64,000 nt of DNA from assembly GCF_002407605.1 (NCBI RefSeq), contig NZ_NXGV01000001.1, positions 1,588,076 through 1,652,075 on the forward strand, given 5' to 3'. Positions 45,830-56,246 of the stretch are shown piece after piece; within the stretch, counting starts at the first letter, position 1, and every line of letters starts with the position of its first letter. The stretch comes from Marinobacter sp. ANT_B65. GTDB taxonomy: Bacteria; Pseudomonadota; Gammaproteobacteria; Pseudomonadales; Oleiphilaceae. The position numbers were made by a program, and so were the translations under genes. The notes under the pieces are model-generated. The model had not been told where the DNA came from. It saw only the letters and a program-made list of their open reading frames with translations, and made no database searches.

Positions 45830-46426
45830 ATGGCAACCCCCGCTCTGTTTCCATCGATTGATTTCGACCGTTTCGTCTGGTTGAAACGCATCGAGGCCGG
45901 CCTGCTACTTGAGGTTGGCGCCCAATCTCCCGATCTGCTCTCCATTCCAGCCAAGGATGCCCAACAGGTCCTCAGTGAAACTGTCCGGTTGGTATTGGAC
46001 CTTCCCCGGAATTCAACGCCATTTGTGGTCTGGACCAAAGGCGACAGTGAGCTTCTGGTTCACAGCGACAAAACCCGCATCAGTCTGTCCAGTGGCGTGG
46101 TAACACTCAGTATCACTGTCGAGTGCGAGGAACACGGCAAACTGGTCATCCCGGTACCTATAGGCGTAGGCACCAATCAGTCACCTATTGGCCTGGTAAT
46201 GGCAACCTTCGAGGATCTGGAGGGCCCAGCTGAGCTGGTTGAGGCTTGGAGTGATGCGATCATTGCATTTGCGTGGGAAGCGTTGCTGGAAATTGCGCGC
46301 GTAATCTGTGGAGAGGTAGGCAAGGATAAACGCGGGCTGCCATTGGTTCCGGGGTCGATTGGAGCCTCTTCTAACCGATTACTGTTGCAACCGGTTTCCC
46401 GCTTCTCATTGATGCCGGAGGTCTGA
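45830..46426 (+). CDS. Hypothetical protein, first gene of the giant-protein operon
   Basis: The product has 198 residues from the ATG at 45830, preferred because AAAGGAAA lies 5-8 nt upstream (an upstream TTG at 45812 lacks a site). I recognise no family. It is soluble, with no signal peptide, and beta-rich in the middle (SGVVTLSITVECEEHG). A hydrophobic helical segment sits near residues 140-158 (AWSDAIIAFAWEALLEIAR). Its stop lies 1 nt before the next ATG, so it is translated with the giant protein and may be an assembly partner. Confidence 0.75.
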   Translation: MATPALFPSIDFDRFVWLKRIEAGLLLEVGAQSPDLLSIPAKDAQQVLSETVRLVLDLPRNSTPFVVWTKGDSELLVHSDKTRISLSSGVVTLSITVECEEHGKLVIPVPIGVGTNQSPIGLVMATFEDLEGPAELVEAWSDAIIAFAWEALLEIARVICGEVGKDKRGLPLVPGSIGASSNRLLLQPVSRFSLMPEV

Positions 46427-46427
46427 C

Positions 46428-49400
46428 ATGGGTGCCCAACAGAATCTCGATGTTTTTGCGACCCTGGCTGAAGCCGTTGGATTAACACTCAATGGCGAAC
46501 TTCAAGGACAGTGGTTTCAAGACCCGCTGGGGCGTCCTGACGGAACCAAGCGTGGCCTGAGTTCCATGATGTATCTCGACGGTCAGCGAGAGGCGCTGAT
46601 CGACTTTGTTGACGGTGTGCTGGGCGCGGCTGAGCGTGACTCTGTAGGAGAGGCAATCTGGGTTCCACTCTTCAGTGATTCCGGTGCCACTATTTTTGCT
46701 GTCGTCGAACAGGCCAGTGATGGCGTACGGGTGGGTTTCGGAATTGAATACGAGAGCGGCAGCGAAACACCGTCGGTTGCTGTCCGCGCTCACGTTCCTG
46801 TGTTCCAGTTTGAGCGTCAACATGCAAGCCACGCACTCGATACCACCGGCTCCGAGCCTGACTGGCTGGTGCTTGGGCGGGCGGACGCATACATCGATGT
46901 ATCCCTTGAAATCGGCATCTCCAATGAGGCACCAACACTGGGAGAGCTGTTTATCGGTGGGGTGTATCTGGCGCTTCATCTTCCAACGGATACTTCCGAC
47001 GACCTGACTTTCAGCGTTGGTATGCGGCGCCTCCAGTTGCCTGGCAGCAGCACAGCAAAAGACTTTGACCTGACCGTTGATTCTATCGACGAGCTGGGCG
47101 GCGAATTTCTCGAATTCATGACTGGTCTTATTCAGGCGCAGGCTGAAGCGCTGGATACAGCTAACCCGGCTACAGCTCCGTTTGCTGCGCTGACCGCTTT
47201 GGCAGGGCTCAGGGCCGTAGACCAGATTCCTGCATTTCCTCTGGAGCAACTTATCTCCACGGGAATCCCGGCGGTAACACGTTGGTTTGAATCCATTCTG
47301 GCAAATACCGATTCCAGGAATGCCTGGCTCGGGCAATGGGCTGCGTTGCTCGGAGGAACAATCAATTCAGCTCGCAGCGCAATTGCGTTCAGCGATGGCC
47401 TGTTAACCGGATCTGTAGGCCTGCGAACCGAGACTTCCTCTGGAGGCGGGTTGATTATCACACCTTGGCTGGAAGGTGCATTGCGCCCTCAGTCTGGTGC
47501 AGAGGTCAGAGCTAACGTTGATCTGCTGACCCTGGAAACGCTGACTTCATCCGTCACGGTTTTGCCCAAACTGTCCCTCTCAGCAATCTTCGGGCAGGAG
47601 GCGGGACTGGTATCCGGACTTCTCAACGGTGATCCTGCGCTGGGGACTGTCCGGGTAGGGCTGGTTCTCACCGATGGCAGACCGGCATTTGCGCTGACGG
47701 CGCATGATGTGACGCTGAACGGCGTGCATCACAATGTGCTCGATCTCTCCAGTCCTGAGGCGGCAATGGACGCAGCCGAGGGCGTGGTTGACGGAGCCCT
47801 TGTTTCCGCATTGAACAGTTTGGGTCGGCCCGGTGAAATTTCTGCTCTGGTTTTGGGGCTCGATCCGCCTGCTGGCATCAACGGGCCATCGGCTATTGAT
47901 TTGCTCACCGACCCAATTGGCCAGGTGTCTGCTTACTGGAATGAACTGAGGGGCTCTTCAGCATCGATGAGGCTCGTTTTGTCAGCAATACAGGAGCTTA
48001 TAACCGGTTCTGCATCCACTGTGTCAGGTAGCGGTACATCGGGAAACCCATGGAAAATCAATCTTGATCCGGTCAACATTCTTGTCTCTCTCGAGGGGGA
48101 GTGGATCTATTTCGACCTCCAGGCGGCTGTAGAGCAGGGCGTGTTCAATGGAAAAACAGCAGATGTGTTTGTTGAAGCACGCCTGCTCAAAATAAATTTC
48201 ACACACCCGTCGGTTGAGTTTTTCAGTCAAATCAAAGCAGGCACAAAGCTACGGGAATCGGGCGAGGGCAGTTTGAGGCTGGACCTTGGGCCCATCGACA
48301 TCATCGCCAGTTCGGTTGGCGTGGCGGTTGGCTGGAGTGCCTCTTCGGGGCTCAGTGCCATATTGGAAGCTCCGGAACTCCACGTTGAGCTGGAAGTAGC
48401 TCAGGATTCCAGCAGTTCAACGATTGCAATACCGCTTCCGCTACCGGAATTCCATAACGACGGCAGCGTTACCTTTGCGCCCGACTGGGCAGCCATCGAA
48501 CAGGCCATTGCGGCGCTGCTCCAGCGCATTGAGTCTCCGGTAATCGATGCGGGTCTTGAACTGACGGGCTGGTCGGGTACGGGTGCGCGCCTCTCTCTTT
48601 CCGCATTGCTCTCGGACCCCAGATCCGCTTTGGAGTCATGGATGGGGGATCTTGTCCTCAATTGTGACCATGTCCGTGAAGCCATGGGCCCCTTGGCTTA
48701 CCTCCTTAGTGGTTTCAGGCAAAGGACCCCGTTGGGCACAGGCAATGAGCGCACGCCTTTCCGCGCAGCAATAGCCGCAGAGGCACAGGCACCGGGGCTT
48801 GCCGTATGGCTTGATCCCGGTTGTGCTATCCCTCGTGGGCGCTATGAGCCAGAGGCAGGTCACTTTGATCTCAGTGAGCCTCCAGAGCCAACTACACTCG
48901 CGGCTGCCCTCAAGTCCGCGGGAGCCGTGTTACCCGCCCTTGATGATCTGATGACGGGTAGGGGCAGCCTGGGTGATGCGTTCCAAATGTTGTTGGATCG
49001 CCTGACAGGCACAGATGGTTTGCTTGGCAGGCCAGTATCACTGCCGGATGGCGTCATCGGTGTCGATATAGGCGGGCTCAGCTACCGCGAGCTCATGGCT
49101 TATGGGGTTCTGAACCTCTTGCCACAGGAGGCAGCCGGCATTGCTCCGGATTCGGTGCTCTACGTCGGCTGCGAAGATATCTGGGCGAATTGTTTTGGAT
49201 CAGACAGTTTCGATATCCGCACAGCCAGTGTGAGCCAGACAATTCCAGCTTCAGCTCAGGGTCGTTGGTCGGTTTGTCTTCCTGGCCCCGAAGCCGCCGC
49301 TTCAGCGCGCCCCGACCGTGGCGCTGTCGAGGAACAGGCGCACCGGTTAATTGCTGTTCTGGCAGGCCGCGTCGCACCTGTTACCGTTGTTGCATACGAT

Positions 49401-52400
49401 GCTGCTGGCGCCGCCGCAATCAGGGCGGCCAGCACCGCAGCCAACATCGAGCATGTAATTACCGTTGGCACACCCTGGGGCCAGGTTTCTTTGAATGGGC
49501 TCACTTCGGGGCTGAGTGGCGATGCCCTCAGATTGCTCGAGCTGATTCGTCGCCCTAACAACGAGACCCTGCCAGAGGAAGAAATTGCAGGCGAATCCGG
49601 GCCAATGCTGCAATTCGGGTATGTGGTTGACCGTGCCGTTGCGGCCTCAGGCTTTACAACAACACAGTTGGGTGAACTGCCGCGGGCGGACATGCAAACC
49701 CATCGTCCGGGAATGCCCGTACACGCGGTATTTGGCTTACTGGATGCGGATACGCTCGAAGCGGGAATGGCGGCTCTGGTTTCCGGCGCTATCGATTACC
49801 AGTACGAGCAGTTTGAAGCACCCGAAACTCCACCTCGAAAGCTTCACCTCGGTGTCGATCTTCCGGTTTTTGATGCAGACCTTGGCGGCGTGCTCGTTGG
49901 CGCTGGTGCAATTCTGGAACTTGCCACCTGTGACAGAGGGGAGAGCGGCAACGGATTTGCTGTGCAGACTGAGCGCCAACTGATCGTTGATCTGCACTTT
50001 GGCGTTCACGACGGTTGGTTGATTGGTGGCCCGGGCGCAGCACAGACGGATATTGAAGTACGCTGGATTTCCACCCGACTGTATTTGCCTCTGCAAGGAA
50101 ATACACGCGTTTCAGGCGCACGGATAACGCTTCATGAGGCCAACTGCTTCGGTATACGCAAAGAGCGGTGGGTGATTCAAAACGGAGCAGAGTTTGCGGA
50201 GTCCATCCTGCCAACGCCTGATATTCACCTGATCATGGCCGAAGTAGTCTCGCGTCTGTCGTCTGCATCACCCCCAATGACGCAATTGCTGGCAGATCTC
50301 GGCTTGATTCAGTCAGGAGGGTATAACCCTGAAGGACTGGATGAGCTTATTGTAGACGCGGGCACTGCGGTGTCATCGGCGCTGGACAGCTCTGCCAGCT
50401 CAATCGCCGGTGTAATCCGTGCACTTGCGGGGTTCTCAGGTATTGGCTCGGAAATTTCTTGGGCCGTTGATGCCGCAAGCATTACCGTCAATCTTGAAAA
50501 TCGAGCTATCCAGGTGGGTGTCGAACACACCGCTGAAGATCTTTCAGATTTTTCAATGTCCGTAGGCGTGTCTTCTGCATCGGCATCCGTATCAGCCAGT
50601 TTGGGTCAAATACAGGAAGGTGCAGGGGGGCTTCGGTTAACCGGAGGCGCGCAAACTGGTTCAGCAGCCGCAAGCCTCGGGTTGGATTGGCGTCTACCGG
50701 GTGCGCCTGCGACCAAAAACATTAACTTGCTCGCCCCTACCCAGCTTGACGACCTCGCAAGGCTTGGCGCCTCCCTGATACCGGCAACACTGATTGCCGG
50801 GTTCGCTGACCATCTTCGCGATAACGCGTCTGAGGAGGCTCGGCAAGCAATTGAAAGCTTGATGAACAGCTTGAGTTTGCTGGCACCGGCATCGGAACTC
50901 GCAACCCAGAGAATCCTGTTGCCGTGGGCGCTGTTCCTTGACCCCGCAGGCTGGCTGAAATACGGAACCCGTCAATGGGCACTCGACCCCTTAGGGCAGT
51001 CCGTCCAGACACTCAATGCATTGGGGCAACTGCTGATTCCCGGTTTTGCGGGAAGTGAGTTCAACTTCAGTAATGAAGTCGCTGTCGGCTACGGCGTCAA
51101 CGATGGCCGGCTTGAAGTGGGAGTCAACATTGAGACCAGCCATGCAATGGGGCCGACTCCGGTCAACATCGCTGTTACGGGTGGATTATCGATTACGGCA
51201 GCCGGCTCAGTTACGCCAATGCTGGCAACGACCGCTACATTTGATGGCAAGGGGGTGTCACTTGCCGTTTCTCCAGACGTCCGAATTGATCTGATTCGCG
51301 CGGCGCCAGCGGCACCAATGCCAATTTATCCGTCTGGGCCGGGAATTGGTGCTCTGCTTTCCACTGGCGCAGGCATGGCCATTCCTGTGGTATTGAACGC
51401 TCTGATCACAGAGCGAAGTGATCCATCACCGTCATTAACAAAGGATGTTGCCACCGCGATTTATGAGCTGGGCAGCGCGCTGGACCTGCTCGATTCAGAT
51501 CAATTCGCCGACGCTAAAATACAGGCGTTCGCCGGCAACCCTGCCAATGCTCTACTCGCCCGGTTACCGAATCTTGTGGTGTCTGGCATTAGTCAGTTGG
51601 CGAATGCCCTTGATGCAAGCGGCACAGTTGTCAGCGCCGCACCAGTGGGGCCGGGCATCTGCCGCTTGACCCTTGGCAGCGCCGATCCGGTCGAAATCAC
51701 GCTGGATGCCAGCAGCTCCGGGCCTGCGATCGAAGTCTCAGCATTCCTTTCAATTACCGATGTCGGAACCATCGGATTTGATCGTGTCAGATTAAGCGAA
51801 TCCGGCGTTCAGGTGTCTGTTTCTTATAAAGCATCCGGCTTTGATGTAGGCAACGGACTGATACTGCGACCTGTTGCCCATGTTGATGCGGGCATATCCG
51901 GTTCCGGTTTTCAGAGGATGGCCGCCATTGGCCTGGCGACCGATGGTGTTGGCGACCAGTCCGTACAATTCCGATGGGCACTTAACCAGACGCCACCAAG
52001 AATGGCCCTGGTCGCAAAAAGCGCTACCGGTGAAACCGAGGACACAGATCCTGCTTCAGTTGCCCTGGCGCTACTTTCCCAGGCTATCTCCATGGCGGCC
52101 GGAGTTACGCTTGACGCGATAGGCGCTCTGGGCGGCGACACCGTTGATGCACTGCAGAACGTTCTCTTCACTGGCGACTCCGCCACCCTTGATCCAACCC
52201 TGTTTGACGACTTTGCAAATGCGGACAGGATGCTGCAGCGGTTGTTTCAGCTAGGCTTCAACCTGGCGGAGCATAACCTGAAAATCACGATCGACAGCAA
52301 AATTGACATCGGATTCACCCGCAATGGCGACCAGGCAGGGGTGTTCCTTTCCTTGCCTGAAGGTGAGCGAATAGCGCTGAACAGCAGTGATCCAACGGTG

Positions 52401-55400
52401 GATCTTGAAGTCGTTGCAAGTTGGATTAACTCGCCAGGTATTGCACCGGGACTATCCATTTTTCTGTTGGAAAAAGTCGACGGACGCCTGGAACTCAATG
52501 CGGGCTTTTCACTCGCCGGACTTGGGGTCCGAGTCGGCAAAAATTCAGGCCCGCTTCTGAACCTTGGAATCATGAGCATTGATGCCATAGGGGTTCATAT
52601 ATATGGCGAAGCTGCCTCAGCCGGGCCGGGTGGTGGCGTACAGGTTCAACTGGACGGCCTGTCCATTGTACCTTCGGCAGCTGGTGGCGATAACGCCGTT
52701 GCAAACACCATTATGAGCGATGCGGGTAATGATGCTTCTCCTGCCGCTCGCCCGGCATTCAGCCCGTCTTTGGCGATTCAAAAACCACCAGGGCAGGATC
52801 TTGGTATTTCCCTTAGCGCTGGAGATCAGCCCGGGCCATGGTGGTTAACCATCCAACGACAGCTTGGGCCTTTGTACCTTGAGCAATTCGGGTTTGACGT
52901 AGCCGAAGCGAATGGCACTGTTACCGGCATTTCACTGCTTTTTGATGCACGCATCTCGCTGTTTGGCCTGACAGCATCCGTTGAAGAACTCGGGCTGCAT
53001 TGGTTGGGCGGGGACGTATTTGAACTGAATAACTGGGCTGTCGACCTTCAAGGCTTGGGCGTGGCAGGCGACTTCTCTGGCTTGTCGATCTCAGGCGGGC
53101 TGCTGAAAACCGAGCTCGATGGAAAAACCGGTTACCTCGGCATGCTGTCAGGCCGGTTTGGTGTATACGGGCTTTCATTGTTTGGCGGCTACAACGAAGA
53201 CAACGGACTGCCGTCTTTCTTTGTATTTGGCGCCATTCAGGGGCCAATTGGCGGGCCACCGGCATTTTTCCTGACGGGGATCGGCGGGGGGCTAGGGATC
53301 AAACGGGGCCTGCGTGTGCCCGACGACCTTTCAAAGTTTGGTGAGTACCCGTTCATTAAAGCGCTGGACCCCTCTGCCAGTTCCTCAAGCGATCCGCTCG
53401 AAGAACTGAGGCAATTGGCGGCGTATTTCCCGCCGGAACCTGGAAACTTCTGGTTTGCAGCAGGCATCAGCTTTACCAGTTTTTCATTGGTCGACGGCAT
53501 TGCGGTTCTTTCGGTTTCCATTGGAAACGGGTTGGAGCTGAACCTGTTTGGCCTGGCAAGACTGGCGCTCCCCAGACCTCAAGCTGCTTTGGTGTCGATT
53601 GAACTGGGCTTGTTGGCTCGCTTCTCGTCGTCAGAAGGGCTTTTCCTGATTCAAGCACAGCTTACCGATAATAGTTGGCTGCTGTATCCGGAAGTGCGCC
53701 TGACCGGCGGCTTTGCCTTTGCAACCTGGTGGCTTGGGCCAAATGCCGGACAGTTTGTTCTCACTCTGGGCGGCTATCACTCGAGCTTCCATCGCGACGG
53801 GTATCCGGTGGTTCCGCGGCTCGGGCTTGTGTGGCGAGTTACTGATGACATTGTCATCAAGGGAGAAGCGTACTTTGCGCTGACTTCTGAAGCACTGATG
53901 GCGGGCATTGACGTCGAAGTCAGTGCAGATTTTGGTTGGGCCTGGGCAAGGATAGCGTTTGGTGCCTACGCGATTGTCTATTTTGACCCTTTCTATTTCA
54001 AAGCAGGGGCCTATGCCCGGATATCCGCCGGCGTCAAGATTAAAACCTGGTTTGGCACCATCCGTTTCAGTATCAGCCTGGGTGCTCAAATTGAAGTGGA
54101 AGGCCCGGATTTCCGGGGCAAGGCAACGATTGAAGTCGGGCCTTGTGATTTTACAGTCAGGTTCGGTAACTCCCGGGAAATTCGTGGGAAATTCATTGAA
54201 TGGGCTGACTTCGTACCCAAGTATCTGGAAGAGGCTGGGCCGGGCAGGGCACGGACGCTTTCCGGGATTACCGGCAAGGGTAGCTTGCCGGCTTCGACCA
54301 ATGGCGCCAACTCCGCACCATCCTGTGACGGAAGTCTGGAAAAGCCATTTGAAGTCTTCGCTGAATTCGAGGTCTCGATTGTTGCGTCGGCACCCATCAC
54401 CGCATTCGATCTCGGTCATCCGACGATCAACAAAAACATCGACACCACACTGCCAGATGGAACGACAGCTATCATGGGCCTCAGCCCGATGAATCTTTCC
54501 AATCTCACTGGCACTCTCAAGATCAGCCTTGAAAGAAAGTCCGAAAGCGGTTGGGACGATGAAACTCCGAAACTCCGCCTTCTGGCCAAGGGAATGGTTG
54601 ACGAAAAAGAATCCAAAGAGGGCCCTACCTATGGAATGGAAGCCTTCCCGATTGGAGTTTGGGGTGCTGCAGAAGATACCGAATCATCCACGAATGCACT
54701 CCCGAAAGGCGACGTAATATTCGCAGGCAGCAGGTTAAAGCTCGTCGCAGCGGCGGACATGAGCACCCAGACCGGCCCGGAAATCGATTACTACCGTGTT
54801 GAGTCGGAACGCCGACTGTTACCTTTATCTGCTACCGGCAATGGCCGCCAAAACAACATCGATCGTGCCGCAGCTATGAGGCTTTCAGCCAACGTCGCCT
54901 CAGTGTCGGATGCGTTTAACGAGGCCCGCAAATACCTGTTTGCTGAGGGTGTCCGAGAAGTACCCGAAGGTTTGCTTGCCGTTGGCTCACGGAGCGCAAA
55001 ATCCAAGGCCATCTATGAAAACTCAAGAACCGCACCGCCAATGTTTGGTTCCCTGATGGATGGGCTTGAGCCGGTCAACTCTGAGAACGCTTCAGTAAGC
55101 GTGATGGCTGCCGGCGCACCTGTGGCAGCTCGGAAACCCGCCAGGCCATTTGTGACCGGCGTCATGACCAGCGGCGCCGGTGTGGCTTTGCGTGCGGCAA
55201 CGACGTCGGTTTCGGATGGGCGAATCAAACGCAGGCCTGCACCCTCGGTCGAATCTGTACGTGGCCGCCTTGGTCGTAGTTTGCCGATCAAACTCAACCT
55301 TACCCACGCTCCTTCGCGCATGAGCAACGAGACTGTTGTGCTCCGAGGTTCACTGCCACACACCAGCGTTGCCGGCCTTTCGCAATCTTACCTTGGGGAT

Positions 55401-56240
55401 CGAGTAGGTTCGGGTGCTGGAGCCGGCTATGTCAAAGGTCTGGTCTCCGACCCTGCACCACAGGCGCCTCAAACCAGTCTTAGACCCGGTGATTTTGTGA
55501 CCCTGCGTTGCCCGGATGCAGCGATTGACACAGGTTCTGCCCGTCCTCAGCTGCGTATTTCCGGTTTCGCTCGCGTCGTAATGCTGCTTGGTAACGGTGC
55601 CGTACTTCACGACGGCACGGTTCGAGACGCGACTATTGAAGTGCCGGCAAATACCAGTCTCATTGCGGTGCAGGCAAGCGGTGGTGGCGATGGCCGTGCT
55701 ACGGGGCTGCAGGTACAAGGCTGGCACGATCAATCACGGCTGATCCGCTTGTCCGGCCGTTCTGCGCTGGGAGCAGGCTGCGTGCTCCTACTCAACGGCA
55801 CCAGCGGCCGCACCCGGGTAGGCTGGAACATTGCGCAGGATATAGTGCGCGGTGCCGCCTCCGTTTCAACCCGTTTTGGCTCTCATATTACCTGCATTGG
55901 TGTGGTCCTGAAGGGAGCCAGCTCCAGCGCGTTGAATGATGTAGCGATTGAGCTTTACGGAGCGACTCATCGAACAGAACCCGTGGAGCCCATCGTGGTT
56001 CAGGCCGGCTCCAGGTCCATTCTTCTGTTCGACGTCATCCCGGATGGTAGAAGTTCAGGCATTTCAGTCCGCGCCGTTCAGGGTGGCGTAATGGAAATCG
56101 CAGGCATGATTGCCGCGGTTTCTGACGCAGATTCTCTTGCAGAGCTTGTTGCAGAAAAGGGGTTGCCTGTCACTGTTTCGCGCTTACGGGCAGTGTCTGA
56201 CAAGAGCTGCGACATTGAATGGATTCCGGTGGAGGAGTGA
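46428..56240 (+). CDS. Giant protein, about 3270 residues, with DUF6603-like region
   Basis: This is one uninterrupted frame of roughly 335-340 kDa (estimated). It has no signal peptide, membrane helix or recognised enzyme motif at the ends. Three parts are distinguishable. From about 1 to 1720, beta-rich segments alternate with helical ones (for example DSRNAWLGQWAALLGG near 297 and TRQWALDPLGQ near 1514). Within it, at about 925-1120, is a lipase-like fold (VAYDAAGAAA, VITVGTPWG) with no nucleophile Ser. About 2135-2580 is Gly/Phe-rich (GRFGVYGLSLFGGYNEDNG), resembling DUF6603 proteins from memory. A beta-rich C-terminus starts near 3020. GGAGG precedes the ATG. The function is unknown; the protein is probably structural or a toxin-like scaffold. 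Confidence 0.85.
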   Translation: MGAQQNLDVFATLAEAVGLTLNGELQGQWFQDPLGRPDGTKRGLSSMMYLDGQREALIDFVDGVLGAAERDSVGEAIWVPLFSDSGATIFAVVEQASDGVRVGFGIEYESGSETPSVAVRAHVPVFQFERQHASHALDTTGSEPDWLVLGRADAYIDVSLEIGISNEAPTLGELFIGGVYLALHLPTDTSDDLTFSVGMRRLQLPGSSTAKDFDLTVDSIDELGGEFLEFMTGLIQAQAEALDTANPATAPFAALTALAGLRAVDQIPAFPLEQLISTGIPAVTRWFESILANTDSRNAWLGQWAALLGGTINSARSAIAFSDGLLTGSVGLRTETSSGGGLIITPWLEGALRPQSGAEVRANVDLLTLETLTSSVTVLPKLSLSAIFGQEAGLVSGLLNGDPALGTVRVGLVLTDGRPAFALTAHDVTLNGVHHNVLDLSSPEAAMDAAEGVVDGALVSALNSLGRPGEISALVLGLDPPAGINGPSAIDLLTDPIGQVSAYWNELRGSSASMRLVLSAIQELITGSASTVSGSGTSGNPWKINLDPVNILVSLEGEWIYFDLQAAVEQGVFNGKTADVFVEARLLKINFTHPSVEFFSQIKAGTKLRESGEGSLRLDLGPIDIIASSVGVAVGWSASSGLSAILEAPELHVELEVAQDSSSSTIAIPLPLPEFHNDGSVTFAPDWAAIEQAIAALLQRIESPVIDAGLELTGWSGTGARLSLSALLSDPRSALESWMGDLVLNCDHVREAMGPLAYLLSGFRQRTPLGTGNERTPFRAAIAAEAQAPGLAVWLDPGCAIPRGRYEPEAGHFDLSEPPEPTTLAAALKSAGAVLPALDDLMTGRGSLGDAFQMLLDRLTGTDGLLGRPVSLPDGVIGVDIGGLSYRELMAYGVLNLLPQEAAGIAPDSVLYVGCEDIWANCFGSDSFDIRTASVSQTIPASAQGRWSVCLPGPEAAASARPDRGAVEEQAHRLIAVLAGRVAPVTVVAYDAAGAAAIRAASTAANIEHVITVGTPWGQVSLNGLTSGLSGDALRLLELIRRPNNETLPEEEIAGESGPMLQFGYVVDRAVAASGFTTTQLGELPRADMQTHRPGMPVHAVFGLLDADTLEAGMAALVSGAIDYQYEQFEAPETPPRKLHLGVDLPVFDADLGGVLVGAGAILELATCDRGESGNGFAVQTERQLIVDLHFGVHDGWLIGGPGAAQTDIEVRWISTRLYLPLQGNTRVSGARITLHEANCFGIRKERWVIQNGAEFAESILPTPDIHLIMAEVVSRLSSASPPMTQLLADLGLIQSGGYNPEGLDELIVDAGTAVSSALDSSASSIAGVIRALAGFSGIGSEISWAVDAASITVNLENRAIQVGVEHTAEDLSDFSMSVGVSSASASVSASLGQIQEGAGGLRLTGGAQTGSAAASLGLDWRLPGAPATKNINLLAPTQLDDLARLGASLIPATLIAGFADHLRDNASEEARQAIESLMNSLSLLAPASELATQRILLPWALFLDPAGWLKYGTRQWALDPLGQSVQTLNALGQLLIPGFAGSEFNFSNEVAVGYGVNDGRLEVGVNIETSHAMGPTPVNIAVTGGLSITAAGSVTPMLATTATFDGKGVSLAVSPDVRIDLIRAAPAAPMPIYPSGPGIGALLSTGAGMAIPVVLNALITERSDPSPSLTKDVATAIYELGSALDLLDSDQFADAKIQAFAGNPANALLARLPNLVVSGISQLANALDASGTVVSAAPVGPGICRLTLGSADPVEITLDASSSGPAIEVSAFLSITDVGTIGFDRVRLSESGVQVSVSYKASGFDVGNGLILRPVAHVDAGISGSGFQRMAAIGLATDGVGDQSVQFRWALNQTPPRMALVAKSATGETEDTDPASVALALLSQAISMAAGVTLDAIGALGGDTVDALQNVLFTGDSATLDPTLFDDFANADRMLQRLFQLGFNLAEHNLKITIDSKIDIGFTRNGDQAGVFLSLPEGERIALNSSDPTVDLEVVASWINSPGIAPGLSIFLLEKVDGRLELNAGFSLAGLGVRVGKNSGPLLNLGIMSIDAIGVHIYGEAASAGPGGGVQVQLDGLSIVPSAAGGDNAVANTIMSDAGNDASPAARPAFSPSLAIQKPPGQDLGISLSAGDQPGPWWLTIQRQLGPLYLEQFGFDVAEANGTVTGISLLFDARISLFGLTASVEELGLHWLGGDVFELNNWAVDLQGLGVAGDFSGLSISGGLLKTELDGKTGYLGMLSGRFGVYGLSLFGGYNEDNGLPSFFVFGAIQGPIGGPPAFFLTGIGGGLGIKRGLRVPDDLSKFGEYPFIKALDPSASSSSDPLEELRQLAAYFPPEPGNFWFAAGISFTSFSLVDGIAVLSVSIGNGLELNLFGLARLALPRPQAALVSIELGLLARFSSSEGLFLIQAQLTDNSWLLYPEVRLTGGFAFATWWLGPNAGQFVLTLGGYHSSFHRDGYPVVPRLGLVWRVTDDIVIKGEAYFALTSEALMAGIDVEVSADFGWAWARIAFGAYAIVYFDPFYFKAGAYARISAGVKIKTWFGTIRFSISLGAQIEVEGPDFRGKATIEVGPCDFTVRFGNSREIRGKFIEWADFVPKYLEEAGPGRARTLSGITGKGSLPASTNGANSAPSCDGSLEKPFEVFAEFEVSIVASAPITAFDLGHPTINKNIDTTLPDGTTAIMGLSPMNLSNLTGTLKISLERKSESGWDDETPKLRLLAKGMVDEKESKEGPTYGMEAFPIGVWGAAEDTESSTNALPKGDVIFAGSRLKLVAAADMSTQTGPEIDYYRVESERRLLPLSATGNGRQNNIDRAAAMRLSANVASVSDAFNEARKYLFAEGVREVPEGLLAVGSRSAKSKAIYENSRTAPPMFGSLMDGLEPVNSENASVSVMAAGAPVAARKPARPFVTGVMTSGAGVALRAATTSVSDGRIKRRPAPSVESVRGRLGRSLPIKLNLTHAPSRMSNETVVLRGSLPHTSVAGLSQSYLGDRVGSGAGAGYVKGLVSDPAPQAPQTSLRPGDFVTLRCPDAAIDTGSARPQLRISGFARVVMLLGNGAVLHDGTVRDATIEVPANTSLIAVQASGGGDGRATGLQVQGWHDQSRLIRLSGRSALGAGCVLLLNGTSGRTRVGWNIAQDIVRGAASVSTRFGSHITCIGVVLKGASSSALNDVAIELYGATHRTEPVEPIVVQAGSRSILLFDVIPDGRSSGISVRAVQGGVMEIAGMIAAVSDADSLAELVAEKGLPVTVSRLRAVSDKSCDIEWIPVEE

Positions 56241-56246
56241 AAACAC

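Noticed and set aside
46482..47336. 284-codon minus-strand frame opposite the giant gene
   Set aside because: It is an antisense artefact of biased third positions in the giant gene, with unusual Cys/Arg-rich composition and no start signal.
53631..54419. 262-codon minus-strand frame opposite the giant gene
   Set aside because: Same reason: it lies fully inside the coding frame on the other strand and has no motif.
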